Shown here piece by piece: positions 10,010-20,734 of a stretch of DNA of 21,196 nucleotides. The DNA lies in the NCBI GenBank assembly GCA_034696485.1, contig JAQIWT010000399.1, positions 1-21,196 on the forward strand. The letters run 5' to 3'. The position numbers and the translations under genes were made by a program. Source of the stretch: Isohypsibius dastychi (Eukaryota; Tardigrada; Eutardigrada; Parachela; Isohypsibiidae). Positions within the stretch are counted from its first letter, which is position 1, and every line of letters starts with the position of its first letter. The notes below the pieces were generated by a model. The model did no database searches and had not been told where the DNA came from. It was given only the letters and a program-made list of their open reading frames with translations.

Positions 10010-10518
10010 TGGAGACAAAAGTCCAGAAGTAAGCAAGGATCTAGGATAAATCGGACGAGCGCAAAAATTGGTTGCACTATCCTGAAAATCGTCTCGTGCT
10101 GAGCTGAATGAAATGAATTCGGATCGGAATTGTAACTTCACACAACAGGGGTATTCGCATTGACGTATGCCCTGTTCGGTCCAATCACATCCTTCCCTTG
10201 TCATTTTACATACCGTCCTTTGTTTGTCACTTGTCACTGTCAGACCTTTTCTCGGAGCCAGCTCAAGTAAAGAATTCTTTAATGACGGCAAGCCATAAAA
10301 TCTGAATATGCTCGGATTCAGAAAATAACGAAAACACCTGTCTTTCACAAGCCAAAATTATCTTCAAGAGTTTAACTGAGATTTTAGGATTTCGACACAA
10401 CACAACAATGCATACGCATGTAACAACCATAATATCACAGATTTGAACGCTTACTTCAAATGTATCGACCGCAAATACCGAATTGGTAAATCATGCAGAA
10501 ATCAGACGAACATGTCAA
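10010..10518. other. Gap between NDUFAF3 and the FKBP8-like gene
   Basis: About 500 bp separate the stop of NDUFAF3 from the proposed start of the FKBP8-like gene, both on the minus strand. A 165-codon minus-strand frame (9851-10348) runs through most of it but has no upstream ATG, resembles no family and overlaps the proposed first FKBP8 exon. I treat it as 5' UTR and promoter sequence. No AATAAA is seen for NDUFAF3 on the minus strand. Confidence 0.4.
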
Positions 10519-11548
10519 TCATTTTTTACTAAACATTGGCGAAAAATCTGCATCTGTTTCTCCGTCCATTGACCGTTTCTGAAACTGGAGATGTATGTCG
10601 GAATCTGTATATTTTACAGTTTTTGGCGGATAAAAAGCTCCGGCTACATTGCGGCCTTCGTCATTTAAAAAATTGAACGTAGTGATGGCATGCTCCTGAA
10701 AAATATCCTGTTAAATCACTTTTATCATCTGAAAACCAAGCGAGCTTACAGTCGGCTGTATTTCCAATCCCATCTTCCTTTCACTCATGAGATACATCAT
10801 CAGCTCGCGCGGGATGCTATTTCCGGAATCTCCAACGCCAAGAACAAGGACATCTGACAAATGGAAACGTTTGCGATTTACAGAATACAAAGAAAACAGC
10901 ATTCATAACACTCACCAATTTTTGGGTCTAACAGATAAAACAATGAAAATGCTTCGGCCTTCAAGTCTTTAATATCGTTTGGAACCTAAAAGACGAAATT
11001 AAAATCAACAATTACGACCATTACCGAAGGGATATCTTCTTACCCGCCACGAAAACATCGTTTTAGGGAAAAGGGCCAGAGGACCGACGACGCTTATTCT
11101 GCAATCAGGAATCACAAAGTGACGAACAACAGCTAATTCGGGCTAATTTTACCCGTTATTCAACCCGAAACCCACTGGGCTGTACGAGTTCACCATAAGC
11201 AGCCCATTTTCAATTTCATTGTTTAGGACAGTGACAGTGGTTTTCTTGCTTGTATCGACCTCCACATCATATAACTACAACAAAGAATTGTCCAGGATGC
11301 ACAAAAAATCAGCATCATCTCACAGGTCTCAAGGCCTGGGCAGCCGGATGCGCAGGGATAATTCGAGCTTGTTGAAGTTCCTTGTACGTCATGTCAATTT
11401 CATTCCACTTCTTCGATACCGATCTGAATGAGAACCAAAAAATATCGTGACACACTAACATGCCTCAGTTATACGTATTACATGATTCATACCTCGAACA
11501 AATATGATATACACAGCGCTGAGATTTCCGAAATATTTTAAAAGACAT
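10519..11548 (-). CDS. NDUFAF3: NDUFAF3, mitochondrial complex I assembly factor
   Basis: Seven exons join in phase (11493-11548, 11324-11423, 11153-11274, 11044-11098, 10916-10985, 10750-10853, 10519-10695) into 227 residues; human NDUFAF3 has 184. NDUFAF3 works with NDUFAF4 in the matrix to build the Q module of NADH:ubiquinone oxidoreductase. The single DUF498/Mth938-type domain is clear: MVNSYSPVGFG, VVGPLALFPKTMFSW, EAFSLFYLLDPKIDVLVLGVGD and EHAITTFNFLNDEGRNVAGA. The N-terminus (MSFKIFRKSQRCVYHICSR) is basic and lacks acidic residues, as expected of a mitochondrial presequence. Residues 25-55 form a segment not obvious in the human protein. Its start codon lies 336 bp from that of AAMP on the other strand. 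Confidence 0.94.
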
Positions 11549-11884
11549 GATTCCAGAAACGAAATGCGGATTCAACGGCGAATCAAACGAACAGCATTTC
11601 TCTGGACGCGAACGAAATTCCGACACAGTTTTGAACACTTTTTAGAGAGATATTCATAAGCACTCCGGCCAACAGAACAAATCACCTCACCACCAAATTA
11701 AATCAGAAAATCCAGAAATGCTCGTTGAACAGGAACGAAATTGCAGTGCCTGATAAACAGCGGGGTCCGCGTGGTATCAGCCTGGAGGGTTACTCATAGG
11801 GCCGGGGGGTTACTCATCGACAAATTTCGTGGATGTAGAGTTTATCTTCCGGTTTTTCTATTTCCTTACGGATCCTCCGCCAAC
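11549..11884. promoter_or_regulatory. Shared intergenic region of the divergent NDUFAF3/AAMP pair
   Basis: The 336 bp between two divergent start codons must hold both 5' UTRs and both promoters. I found no exon in it. The half nearer AAMP contains a short direct duplication: GGGTTACTCAT occurs twice between 11787 and 11818, with a GGG-rich spacer. No TATA box is evident. Whether one element drives both genes cannot be told from sequence alone. Confidence 0.5.
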
Positions 11885-13503
11885 ATGAATCCAGAACAAA
11901 ACACTGCCGATCCGGTTGATGATGACCTGGAAGCGGAAGAGGAAGGAGACCTAATTGAGATCATAGATCTTGATGAAGAGCTTGACGGTATGGTATTATT
12001 TCTAGTTCTTGTCATTCTGTTTCTCGTACAATGTAGTGAATTAGTTCGTTTCCAGATCCGGAGGATTGGGAAGAAGGTTCCGCAGAAGACGAACGAGAGA
12101 AGCCCATTTTCTCCGCTATAGATGGAATTCCTTCACTTTCGCCTGAACTGATTTTCTCAAAACACGAGGGTGAGTTTTTTTCGGTGGTGCTTTTTAGCAA
12201 GTTTTTGCGAAACACTGATTTATTTAACAGCATAACATTTGTGGATTTGCTGTGAATATCTTCTGTGCGACTTAGGTTCCGTGTTTTCTGTCGGCCTTGA
12301 TGGTGTGAGTGGCAGAAATGTCATCTCAGGCGGGGAAGATGATAAAGCATACGTGTGGAATTCTGACGATGGTTCCCTGCTGTTTTCCTGTGAAGGTAAA
12401 CCAGATCGTTCGTCAAAAGTCAGGCAGTTATATTCGCAACCGTTTCTTAGGCCATAGCGATTCTGTGGTGCAAGTTGGAATATCATCAGACAATGTGTAC
12501 GCTTTCTCTGCTGATATGTCTGGATCCATAAAAGTCTGGCGAATTGATAACGGGGAGAATATCTGGAGCACGGAAACCTCAGATTTGAAAGTATGAACTC
12601 GAAGGATGTCACCTGTTTCTGTTGTTTATTGCTATCTTTACAGGTTGCGAAATGGCATCCCAAGGCTCACGTATTATTTGCCGGTTGCGAAGATGGGAGC
12701 ATTTATATGTGGCAGTTACCGAGTGGACAGTGCAAGTATCACCAATGTGCTGGATCCATTACTGCACTTGAATTATTTCCTGATGGTATGAGAGTAGCGT
12801 TGGAGTATGAATTTGTGATACAACTTCTGATTAATTTTTAGGAAAGAAAATGAGTTTCGCGCATGGCGAAGGGATTGTTTCGGTCTTTGATTTGAAGGAC
12901 TGGAAAGTCCTGCATTCATATCACGGTGAGAAAATTCGGTTGCATGTTTTATTTAATGACGGAAGAATGTGGTTGTTTGGTGTTCTAGTTCGACCAGATC
13001 TCGCTGGCGAAGTTATAACTCTGGATATCAATCCGGAAGGAACACTGATCGCTTCCGGCAATGTCGCCGGCGCTGTTGTTATTTACCATGCACTCAGTGG
13101 GAAAGTGTTGTTCGAGAACAAAGACCCCGATTTTGCCAGCAGTGAAGAGTCCGAGCGAGCAGTTGAGTGTGTAGCCTTCTCCAAAACCAGACCATGGCTT
13201 GCACTCGGTGGATTAAACGGAAGATTTTGCATCTTCGATGTGAGCACTTTGACGAAGAGGCATTCCGGGTCGCATGCAAGTTTGAAGTCTATCACGAAGC
13301 TTATCTGGCATCCAAATGGAGAGAGTTTGTTGATATCGCATTTAAATGGAGCGATTTCCTTATGGGATTCCAGATCGGCGACTCTCCAGAAAGTTTTTCA
13401 TGGAGAACAGGAAGAAATTTTGGATATCGTGGTATCGACTGATGGACAAAAATTGGTTTCGGCTTGTGATGATGGGACAGTTTGTGTGTTCAAGATCCAG
13501 TAA
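11885..13503 (+). CDS. AAMP: AAMP, WD40-repeat protein
   Basis: Seven exons join in phase (11885-11987, 12056-12169, 12276-12395, 12451-12590, 12644-12785, 12842-12925, 12989-13503) into 405 residues (434 in human). The family hallmark is an acidic N-terminus, here DDDLEAEEEGDLIEIIDLDEE, followed by a WD40 propeller. Diagnostic blocks match human AAMP: SGGEDDKAYVW, DMSGSIKVW, KWHPKAHVLFAGCEDGSIYMW, ISLWDSRSATL and HGEQEEILDIVVSTDGQKLV. Vertebrate AAMP is linked to cell migration and signalling. The family is related to yeast Sqt1, a chaperone for ribosomal protein uL16, so a ribosome-linked role is possible here (inference). A 63-nt intron at 12926-12988 is stop-free and in frame, so its retention would add 21 residues. 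A poly(A) signal lies 20 bases after the stop. Confidence 0.95.
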
Positions 13504-13523
13504 ACTGCGCTGTTCTTTTTCCT

Positions 13524-13529
13524 AATAAA
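13524..13529 (+). terminator. AATAAA poly(A) signal after AAMP
   Basis: A canonical AATAAA lies 20 bases past the AAMP stop codon. The next ATG (13543) is only 13 bases further, so AAMP 3' processing and the start of the next gene must nearly coincide. Confidence 0.65.
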
Positions 13530-13542
13530 CACAGCTTAGAAG

Positions 13543-13855
13543 ATGGGTTTGAGTCGTCAAACTGTGAGTTTTACCCCATTCTATGGATACGTCGGTATTT
13601 CGGTTCGTATTGGAAACCACAAGTAAAAACTCCTCAGCTGCGTAGACTATGCGGAAGCCGATGTTCCTCATTACGTGCCATTGCTGTCCAAGTGGCAGAT
13701 TTTTTCGTTGTAACAAATTGGCTGATCGTCAACAGATATTCATTCCATTTCTTTCGGTAAAATTCAGCATCTCGAAAACCGACGCGCAAATATATCATCG
13801 TGCAAAAACCCATCTCAAGAAAGACGTTCGAGCCAAACGAAAAAAAACACGATAA
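13543..13855 (+). CDS. Unrecognised spliced small basic protein, 67 residues
   Basis: Three exons are proposed (13543-13594, 13646-13709, 13768-13855) separated by GT-AG introns of 51 and 58 nt, the usual size in this window. Both joins keep the frame and the 67-residue product ends at a TAA. The N-terminal half is aromatic and polar (TVSFTPFYGYVDYAEADVP), the middle holds LLSKWQIFSFISK, and the C-terminus is strongly basic (KKDVRAKRKKTR), resembling a nuclear, nucleolar or RNA-binding tail. I do not recognise a family, and there is no clear membrane segment. It starts 39 bases after the AAMP stop, on the same strand, and has its own AATAAA 22 bases after its stop, so it may be the second gene of a tandem transcript. 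The alternative is that this is simply a long AAMP 3' UTR, but three phase-correct exons argue against it. Confidence 0.6.
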
Positions 13856-13875
13856 CTTAATCGTTAACAAACATT

Positions 13876-16800
13876 TCAATAAAGAGGAGGTATTTTATGT
13901 CCAGGATTGACATCAGCATTCAATTGACTCATTTGAGCAGGTGCCATTGGGTTATATAACGGAAATGAATTTACGGCGGCCGGAAACTGGTTAGGATTGG
14001 ATTGTTGAACGGAGTTCTGGCCGTAACTCTGATAGCCGGACACAGTACTTCCGTTGAACGGAGTAGAAGCCGGGTTGGCGGAATACATCAGAGGCGATGT
14101 AAAAACAGGTGGCGCTGCTGAAGTATTATTAAGAGAAACATCCGACCAACCCGTGTTCGTGGAGCCAGGAGGCTGCCATCCCGGCGGAGGAGCAAAACCA
14201 CCAGCAACATTCGGTGTGAAGCTAGGTTGACCGGCTGGTGCAGCTGCGGGCTGCGGAATATCGTTGGAAGATTTCTTGAAAAATCCAGTGAATCTCCCCA
14301 TAAGCCCAGGTTTTGGCTGCTTTGTATCCGGTGCAGTATGGGTATCCGGAACGGCTGAAGAAAGTGGCCGGGGTGTAGGAGGAAATCCAGGAGTGCCAGC
14401 TTCGTCATCTTCTTCAAAGGGTATTTCCGGTTCAGCGTATGTGAATTGTTCTAATCCGGCTGACTGAGCAGGAGGATACGGATTATAATTTCCCGCATAA
14501 TCATACCCATTGTATCCAGAATACACTTGCTGACCATCAGGATTCGTTTGAGGAGCTGACTGCCACGACTGCTGTTCTTGAGAATGATATGCAATCTGAG
14601 CGCTTTGGTCAGTGGCCTGATAGTTGTAATTGGGATCGTAGTTCACACCTGAAACAAAACAAAAATGAACCCAACAATTTATAAATGTACAGCGATAATT
14701 CTTTGAAATCGTTCAAGAGGTGCGATAAAAAATATCACGTAAAAAATGGACGTTAATCCTTTCACATAAAAACTCGAATTATGCATGAGCCGAAATTACC
14801 ATCACCTCCTCCAGCAGTTTGCACGGACGACTGATATTCGCTCGAGAAGCCATTCTGCTGAGCGGCCACTGCAGCGTAATAAGCATCCCATTGCTCTTGC
14901 AGTGCCTTCGCCTCTGCACTGGGATCCTGCACCGCTTCCCCAGATTCACCCATATTTCCCGAATATTCAGCATTATTTCCGTGACCATATTCTGTTCCCT
15001 GAGTCTGGTTATAACCGTTACCATCAGCCGGATTAGTAATCCAGTAATACTGCTGGACTGAACCGTTGTTCGTCGAATTCTCCGTGTACTGACCATATTG
15101 AGAATCATCCAACTGCGACTGGGCGTCTACTTCCGGTCCAGCCTGTTCTGAATACCACGAAGCCGTTTCCGGTATGCCAGTCGGAGGAACAACATTCGCT
15201 TCCTGGTATGATGTAGGTGGGTTCGCATCAGTATGACCTGACCAGTTACGCTGCTGATCAATATTCCCAAACTGAAAATTCGGTGGACCGTTTTGATCCG
15301 ATCCTGAATTCCATCCCGGAGTTTCCGCAAAATGCATCGTCACACCGGATAAATCTTCTGGATCAACTGAACGACTGTGTTCTTCGTCAGGAGATATTTC
15401 ATCCACATAATCACTCGCAGAATGATGTTCAAGCGAAGCTGCGGACGATGTGCGTTCCCGCTGACTCCACCCAGATACGTTGCTACTCCTTCGCGACGGA
15501 AATGCCTCATGCTCCACGAACCCAGTTTCTCCCGCATATGCCGCGGATTTGGAATGCTTCTTGCTAGATTCCGAGGTTTCACTATCCGATTCGTGTTTCT
15601 TCAGCTTATAGAAATCCAGATGCTCATCTTCCCAATCTTTGTCGACGAAATTATCATTGTGGACAACCGCTCCGGGACTCATCCGATCCTGACCAGTATT
15701 CCCATGCACGTGAGGGATGCCAACCTGAAACAACACAACAAATCAAAACAAGTGCGATGCCTAGTATCAATCACAAACGACTTCCGGTTCAGATATCTTA
15801 CCACGCTCTGGGCTTCCGGTTGTGTAGGAGGAGTGCCCGGCTGATAAACTGGTGGCGCAACAAACAACGGAATCGAAAAAGGTTGCGTCAGGTGATTCGG
15901 TTGCTCATAAACTACTGGGGAAACTCGGTCAACGGAATGCTGTCTCATTTCTTCGATGGTCTCAACAGGAGAAACAATTCGGCTCCGCGCCGTTGCCTGC
16001 CGAATCGCGTCCTCGTCGTTGTCAACGTGCGTTCGGTGATTTTCGCTTCCGTTTGCTTGAGACCATTCCGTTTCACGTCGGCGGTTTTCCATTTCGATTT
16101 GCGCGGCTTCCGCTCGGAACTTCAGCTCCATCAGTCGCTCAGATTCTTTAATTCGAGCATTCACTTGAGTGTGGCGCTGAGCGTCCAAAAACTTCACGAC
16201 ATAGCCGGTCAGTGCGCTCCTCACATGGCCGTCATGACCTTTTCCATCCAAGCATCTCTGATGAGCGGTGCATAATTCATATAGTTCCAAAAGCAGCACT
16301 GAATTTTCCGACGATGATGACGCATCCAGAACATTCAAGAAATCTCCAACAAAATAACCAAAATAGCCTCCAGCTTCCTTTTTCGCTGATTTGTCCAACA
16401 GGAACTTAAGATAAAGAAACTGCACAAACGGCGAAAACGTTGACCGCGCTGCAGGATTCAGCTTGTTGGCCACATAAACAAACGCTTCCGTCAGATGGAT
16501 CTTATCCAAATTGCGTTCCACAAAATCTGGGTCACTCCTCGATTCCGCAATATTCAGCTTGCTTCCGATCAGAACGCTGTCCTGCTTATTCAGCACTCGA
16601 GTTGAAGGTCTTGATAACAAATATAAAACGTCCCTCGCAGCGTACTTTCCACAACTTTCCATCATATCAGCCAACGTTAAAAGGAATTTCGTCTTCGCAG
16701 CACTCGGAATCAGTACGCCGCACCCGATAGTGACCGCCACATGCGTGCTCCAATTTTTCACACATTCTGACAGTTTCGGTGAGCCACCGCACATGAGAGA

Positions 16801-19800
16801 ACATGCTGTGTAAATGGGATCCGACGGCGACACTGTTTTGTCCAAATACCTCAAAAAGCCTTCCAGTGCGCTTTTGTTATTTGTTTTGGTAACCGATGGC
16901 AGAGACTAAAAGGATCAAAATGTTGAAGTTATTCAAGGGAGTCTGAACGAGAAAATTAATTCAAAATGAAGACACTTACCAAAAGCATGAAAGACAGTGG
17001 TGTCCTTCCGTTCTCCTCCGCTGCTCTACATGCCCTTGGAATCAATCCAGCAGCAAGACTTCTCCGAACCGATGCCAGCTTTTTCTCGCCTGGATAACTC
17101 TCACTCTGACTCTGGCCATTAAACAAAGAGGTCGAACTCATCGCAATGCAAGGATCCCGGGAGGCGGCCATTAAAACCTCAGAAACGGCAAAGTTTCTCA
17201 CACTGCTTCCGTACCTCGCCAATAAAGATAACAAATTCCAAAGCAGCGCTTCCTCACGTTTTGAATTATCCAAAGACCCAAAATCGGTTATCGTTTCCGC
17301 CATCATCCGGCAAAAGCTGCTCAGTTTCTCATCCACTTCCGGTTTCGATATTAGCAGATTGTGGGGAAATCTCGATACGATAACAGATACACTGGACGGT
17401 CTCGCTTTCACTTCGTAACTCTCCAAAGAAACCGGCGGCGCAAAATTGTCAACGCGGACCAACCCATCAGCCCCCAACGTTCCGGTTGAGTACGGATAGA
17501 GGTGCTTGACAAAGAACGGAGAGGATAAACTGGTCGCATCAGCACTTTCATTTCCACCAATAAAAGTCGGGAAGAATTCCGGCATCACAGAAGCACTGGT
17601 ATCGGCTGAGTAATAATCTCCATATGGATAGTTGAGCGAAAAGGACCCCAGTGATGGCAAGGGTAGTCCAAAAGCAGCACCATTTTGCAAACCAGGAATC
17701 GGTCCAAAAGCACGCATGATCTTCTCCATGGGTTCGGTCACTGTCCAATTAGTTGCATTGCTATCAACAGTCTCGCCGGAGAAATGACTCTGGCCATCCA
17801 CGTCCGGTTCCGATGAATAACTGTCGTAGCTTCCGGAGCGTGAATATGAACGCTGAGAGCTGTGGTCAGTTTCCTCCCGCTGTCTGTAATCAGACTCAGA
17901 ACTGCGGCTTTCAGATGGAATTCCAAAGACAGCGTCACGGAGATCTGCATCGAATCGATGGAGCGGATCATCAGGCCGACTTGAGCTACCTTCGCTTCTA
18001 AAATCCAAAAAACAAATGAAGAGAAGTTAATAGGGAATTAAGTGAGAAGTAAAACGTTTACCGGCTAATGCGAGGAATGCTCTCGACTAAATCACTTGAA
18101 CTTGTAAGACGGTGATCATCCACTTTTCCTGCCTCAAAATAAATCGGCTCACTCGGTACCGTATCGATCAGAACATCATCAGGATCTTCTTCCTCGTCAG
18201 AATCTTCTTCGGACTGAAGTGGAGATTCTCCATTCAAAGCAGCTCCAAATCCAGAAAAATGTGACGTTTCGGCATGCTCTACAAACGTTGACGATCGCAC
18301 ATCTTCTGTGTGATTCAGCGTCAATGAAAGCTCATCCCATCCAAGACTCCGCCGCGCGACAGGCAAATTTTTCTCCTTCATAAACAAAACATGAGGCGAC
18401 TTTGGCAATATTTTTTTTCACTGAATATACCTGATTAGTCAACTTGTCATTCCTGCTTGACTCGAACGGTAAATCTCGAGAGGTGGACGCAAATGGATGA
18501 CCGGTATCAGTCGGCAGATCTGATGGCCAATCAGAGATTTTCGGAGGTTTTCCTGGTCGCTCCTAGAATAAAAACTCATCTCACATCGAGTACATCAGAA
18601 CATCGCCATGTAAGTCAATCTTCCGAAATTATCAGCCAAATGTTATTGCTATTCAACAGTTTAGCTTGAACGCGTTTTGAAAAGCTAGGAATCCATACCT
18701 CAGCTGTTCCGAAACCTTCCTCATGCACCTCAACTTTTGACAGGTGAGAAGTGCCCCCACCAACAACCTCGTTTTCCAAGGTCGAGTTGTCCTGTGCATC
18801 CCAGCTATCCTCATTCCATCCCCAGTCTTCCGTCGTTTTGGATACGTGGTTTGAAAAACTTTCAACATCCGCCGGCTTTTTCGAGGATTCGGATATCGGC
18901 CAACCATTCTTCGCTTGCTGGCTAAAAAACGGTTGTTCCGCAGGTACAGCTTGGAACGGGTCGGAAATCGCATCATGATTTTGTGCCTCTTCCAATTTTC
19001 TTGCTTCGTTATTATCAAATGATTCTTCTCTCAAATCCACCTCCAGTGCGCGAAGAATAGCTTGTCGTCTTTCTTCATCGGCCAGACGTTTTTCTTCCAT
19101 TTTGCGACGCTGGTTTGCAAGTTCAATTTCTTCCAGCCGTCGTTCCTCCACACGCTGTTTTTCCAATAACTCGCGCTGCTGAGTCTCCAGGAGTTCTCTA
19201 GCACGACTCTGCGCTTCTTCTAACCTTCGTCGTTGTTCTTCTTCTTCCAGATGTTGTTTTCTCCTAGTCTCTTCTTCCAACTGAACCAACCGGGCTATTT
19301 CCGCCTCCTTCTCCAAGCGCTCTTGTTCACGAATTCGTTGTTCTTCAATCTGCTTCTTTTGCTGCCGCTCAACTTCCATTTGCTTCCTTTTCTCCTCTTC
19401 TTCCCGTTTCAATCTTTCCCGCTCGTCTTTTTCTTTCTGAAGGCGCTCTTGTTCACGAATTTCTTCGACCCGCCTTCTTTCTTCTAGTACTTCTTCATGC
19501 TTCCGTCTTTCGCGTTCTTCGTTTTGAAAACGTTCCTGTTCCCGAATTTCCTCCAGTTTTCTTCTTTCTTCAAGTTCTGCTTCGAGCTGCTTTCTGGTGC
19601 GCTCTTCCTCCTCCCGCAACAATTTCTCGAGTCTTGCATTTTCCGCTTCACGTTCTTCTGCTTCTCTTTTTATCCGTGCTTCAGCCGCCACTCGCAGTTT
19701 TTCAGCAGCGATATTCTCAGCTTCTTTGAGTTGTCTTAATCGTTGAATATTTTCGCGCTCTCGAGCAAGGATTCGCGCCCGCTCTTCATCCGCCTTCCGC

Positions 19801-20734
19801 TCGTTTTCCAGTTTTACTTTCTGAAGAGATGCTTCCTCTTCGAAGGCAGCTTTTCTGTCTTGTTCTGCTTGAGCAGCAGCTTTTTTCTTTAGCAAAGCAT
19901 CTGCTTTCTTTTTCGCTTTCAACTGAATTTCTTCTTGCTTTCTTTCGTTTTCGGATAACTTGGATTCACTTGACAGATTTTCCTCGTGTCCATTTGCAAG
20001 GAAAGTGGGCGAATCTAAGGTTTCCGGGTGAACTGCTTTTGAAGATTCCACTATCTGAAAAACAGTTAATTTGTAGAGTTTGCAAATTATCAAGTTACTT
20101 TAATTTGTCTCTAATCTTAGTTTTTTAAAACTGTTTTAAATTTCCTAAACTCATTCACGAATACGGCTAACAAAGTTACCTTGTTGCTACCTGCAACCTC
20201 CAGATCAACAAATTTTGTCGTAAAAGAACGAGCCGAACCGGAAGCAGACAAAACTATATCCGCTTTTTGAGTGATAATTTCCGCTGACTCGTCGATCGCA
20301 GAATTTTCAACTTCGACAACCCGGTGATTTGGAACCTGCACGAAAAATCGAATCAATATATAGCCATGTAAATTACTGGTTGAAGCGAGTTTATTACTTC
20401 ACACGTCATTAAATAAACACGAGCAACATACCTCAGGAGAACTCGAGTTCGGAGAATTAGTAGCTGGCATCAAAATAGTCCGTCCAGATGGCTTCTTCTT
20501 GGGAACAGTAGCTCGAGGCACCCTGGCTGATTTCCCTTTACTGCCGCTTGAAATTGGCTCGGACGGTGGAGCATCATCCCAAGCAGAATTCCATTCATTC
20601 CAATCCGCAGTTTCTTGGTTTGAAGACTGCGCAACCGGGTTTGTAGACGGCTGGGGATTTACTTTTTGCTTTGGAACAGGAGATGATTTAATTTCCTCCC
20701 AATCGTTCGTTTCCCAATCATTCCACTCAGCCAT
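13876..20734 (-). CDS. SEC16: SEC16-type ER exit site scaffold with long N-terminal coiled coil
   Basis: Nine exons join in phase (20432-20734, 20180-20335, 18699-20054, 18431-18562, 18062-18375, 16980-17997, 15802-16905, 14800-15724, 13876-14648) into about 2026 residues. Sec16 organises COPII budding sites on the ER. The central conserved domain, roughly residues 950-1335, is recognisable as an alpha-helical Sec13-binding type region: VSVIVSRFPHNLL, REEALLWNLLSLLARYGSSV, SLPSVTKTNNKSALEGF, NWSTHVAVTIGCGV and LADMMESCGKYAARDVLYLLS. The C-terminal 560 residues are Gln/Tyr/Pro-rich, with GRFTGFFKKS and APPPGWQPPG; the triple proline could bind Sec23. The N-terminus has repeated Trp/acid motifs (WNDWETNDWEE, ADWNEWNSAWDD, EDWGWNEDSWD) flanking a highly charged coiled coil at residues 187-500. 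The fifth exon relies on an ATGAAG acceptor, chosen for phase and a 55-nt intron. All exon phases support one gene rather than two. Confidence 0.9.
13878..13883 (+). terminator. AATAAA poly(A) signal of the small gene, overlapping the SEC16 stop
   Basis: A canonical AATAAA lies 22 bases after the stop codon of the 67-residue gene. Base 13878 is also the first base, read on the minus strand, of the SEC16 TGA at 13876-13878. Plus-strand cleavage would therefore fall inside SEC16 coding sequence on the other strand. Confidence 0.65.
19020..19958 (-). other. Segment encoding the Glu/Arg/Lys-rich coiled coil of SEC16
   Basis: Over 300 residues consist almost only of E, R, K, Q, L and A, with recurring units such as LEEIREQER, EERRKLEE and RLQKEKDERER, and almost no Pro or Gly. 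This predicts one long single helix or coiled coil of the MAP7/caldesmon kind. The DNA is correspondingly repetitive (CTTCTT/CTC-rich on the plus strand) and creates long spurious Phe/Leu-rich frames on the other strand. Confidence 0.8.

Noticed and set aside
9851-10348. 165-codon minus-strand open frame between NDUFAF3 and the FKBP8-like gene
   Set aside because: It has no ATG near its start, no family resemblance and unremarkable composition. Part of it is used as the proposed FKBP8 first exon, so the rest is more likely 5' UTR or promoter.
13620-13640. TAA in frame inside the small gene, considered as stop readthrough or a 15-nt intron
   Set aside because: A 51-nt GT-AG intron (13595-13645) removes it with the correct phase, so no unusual mechanism is needed.
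19233-19739. Phe/Leu-rich plus-strand frames resembling membrane proteins
   Set aside because: They are the reverse complement of the Glu/Arg/Lys coiled coil of SEC16, whose codons read as Phe/Leu/Ser on the other strand.
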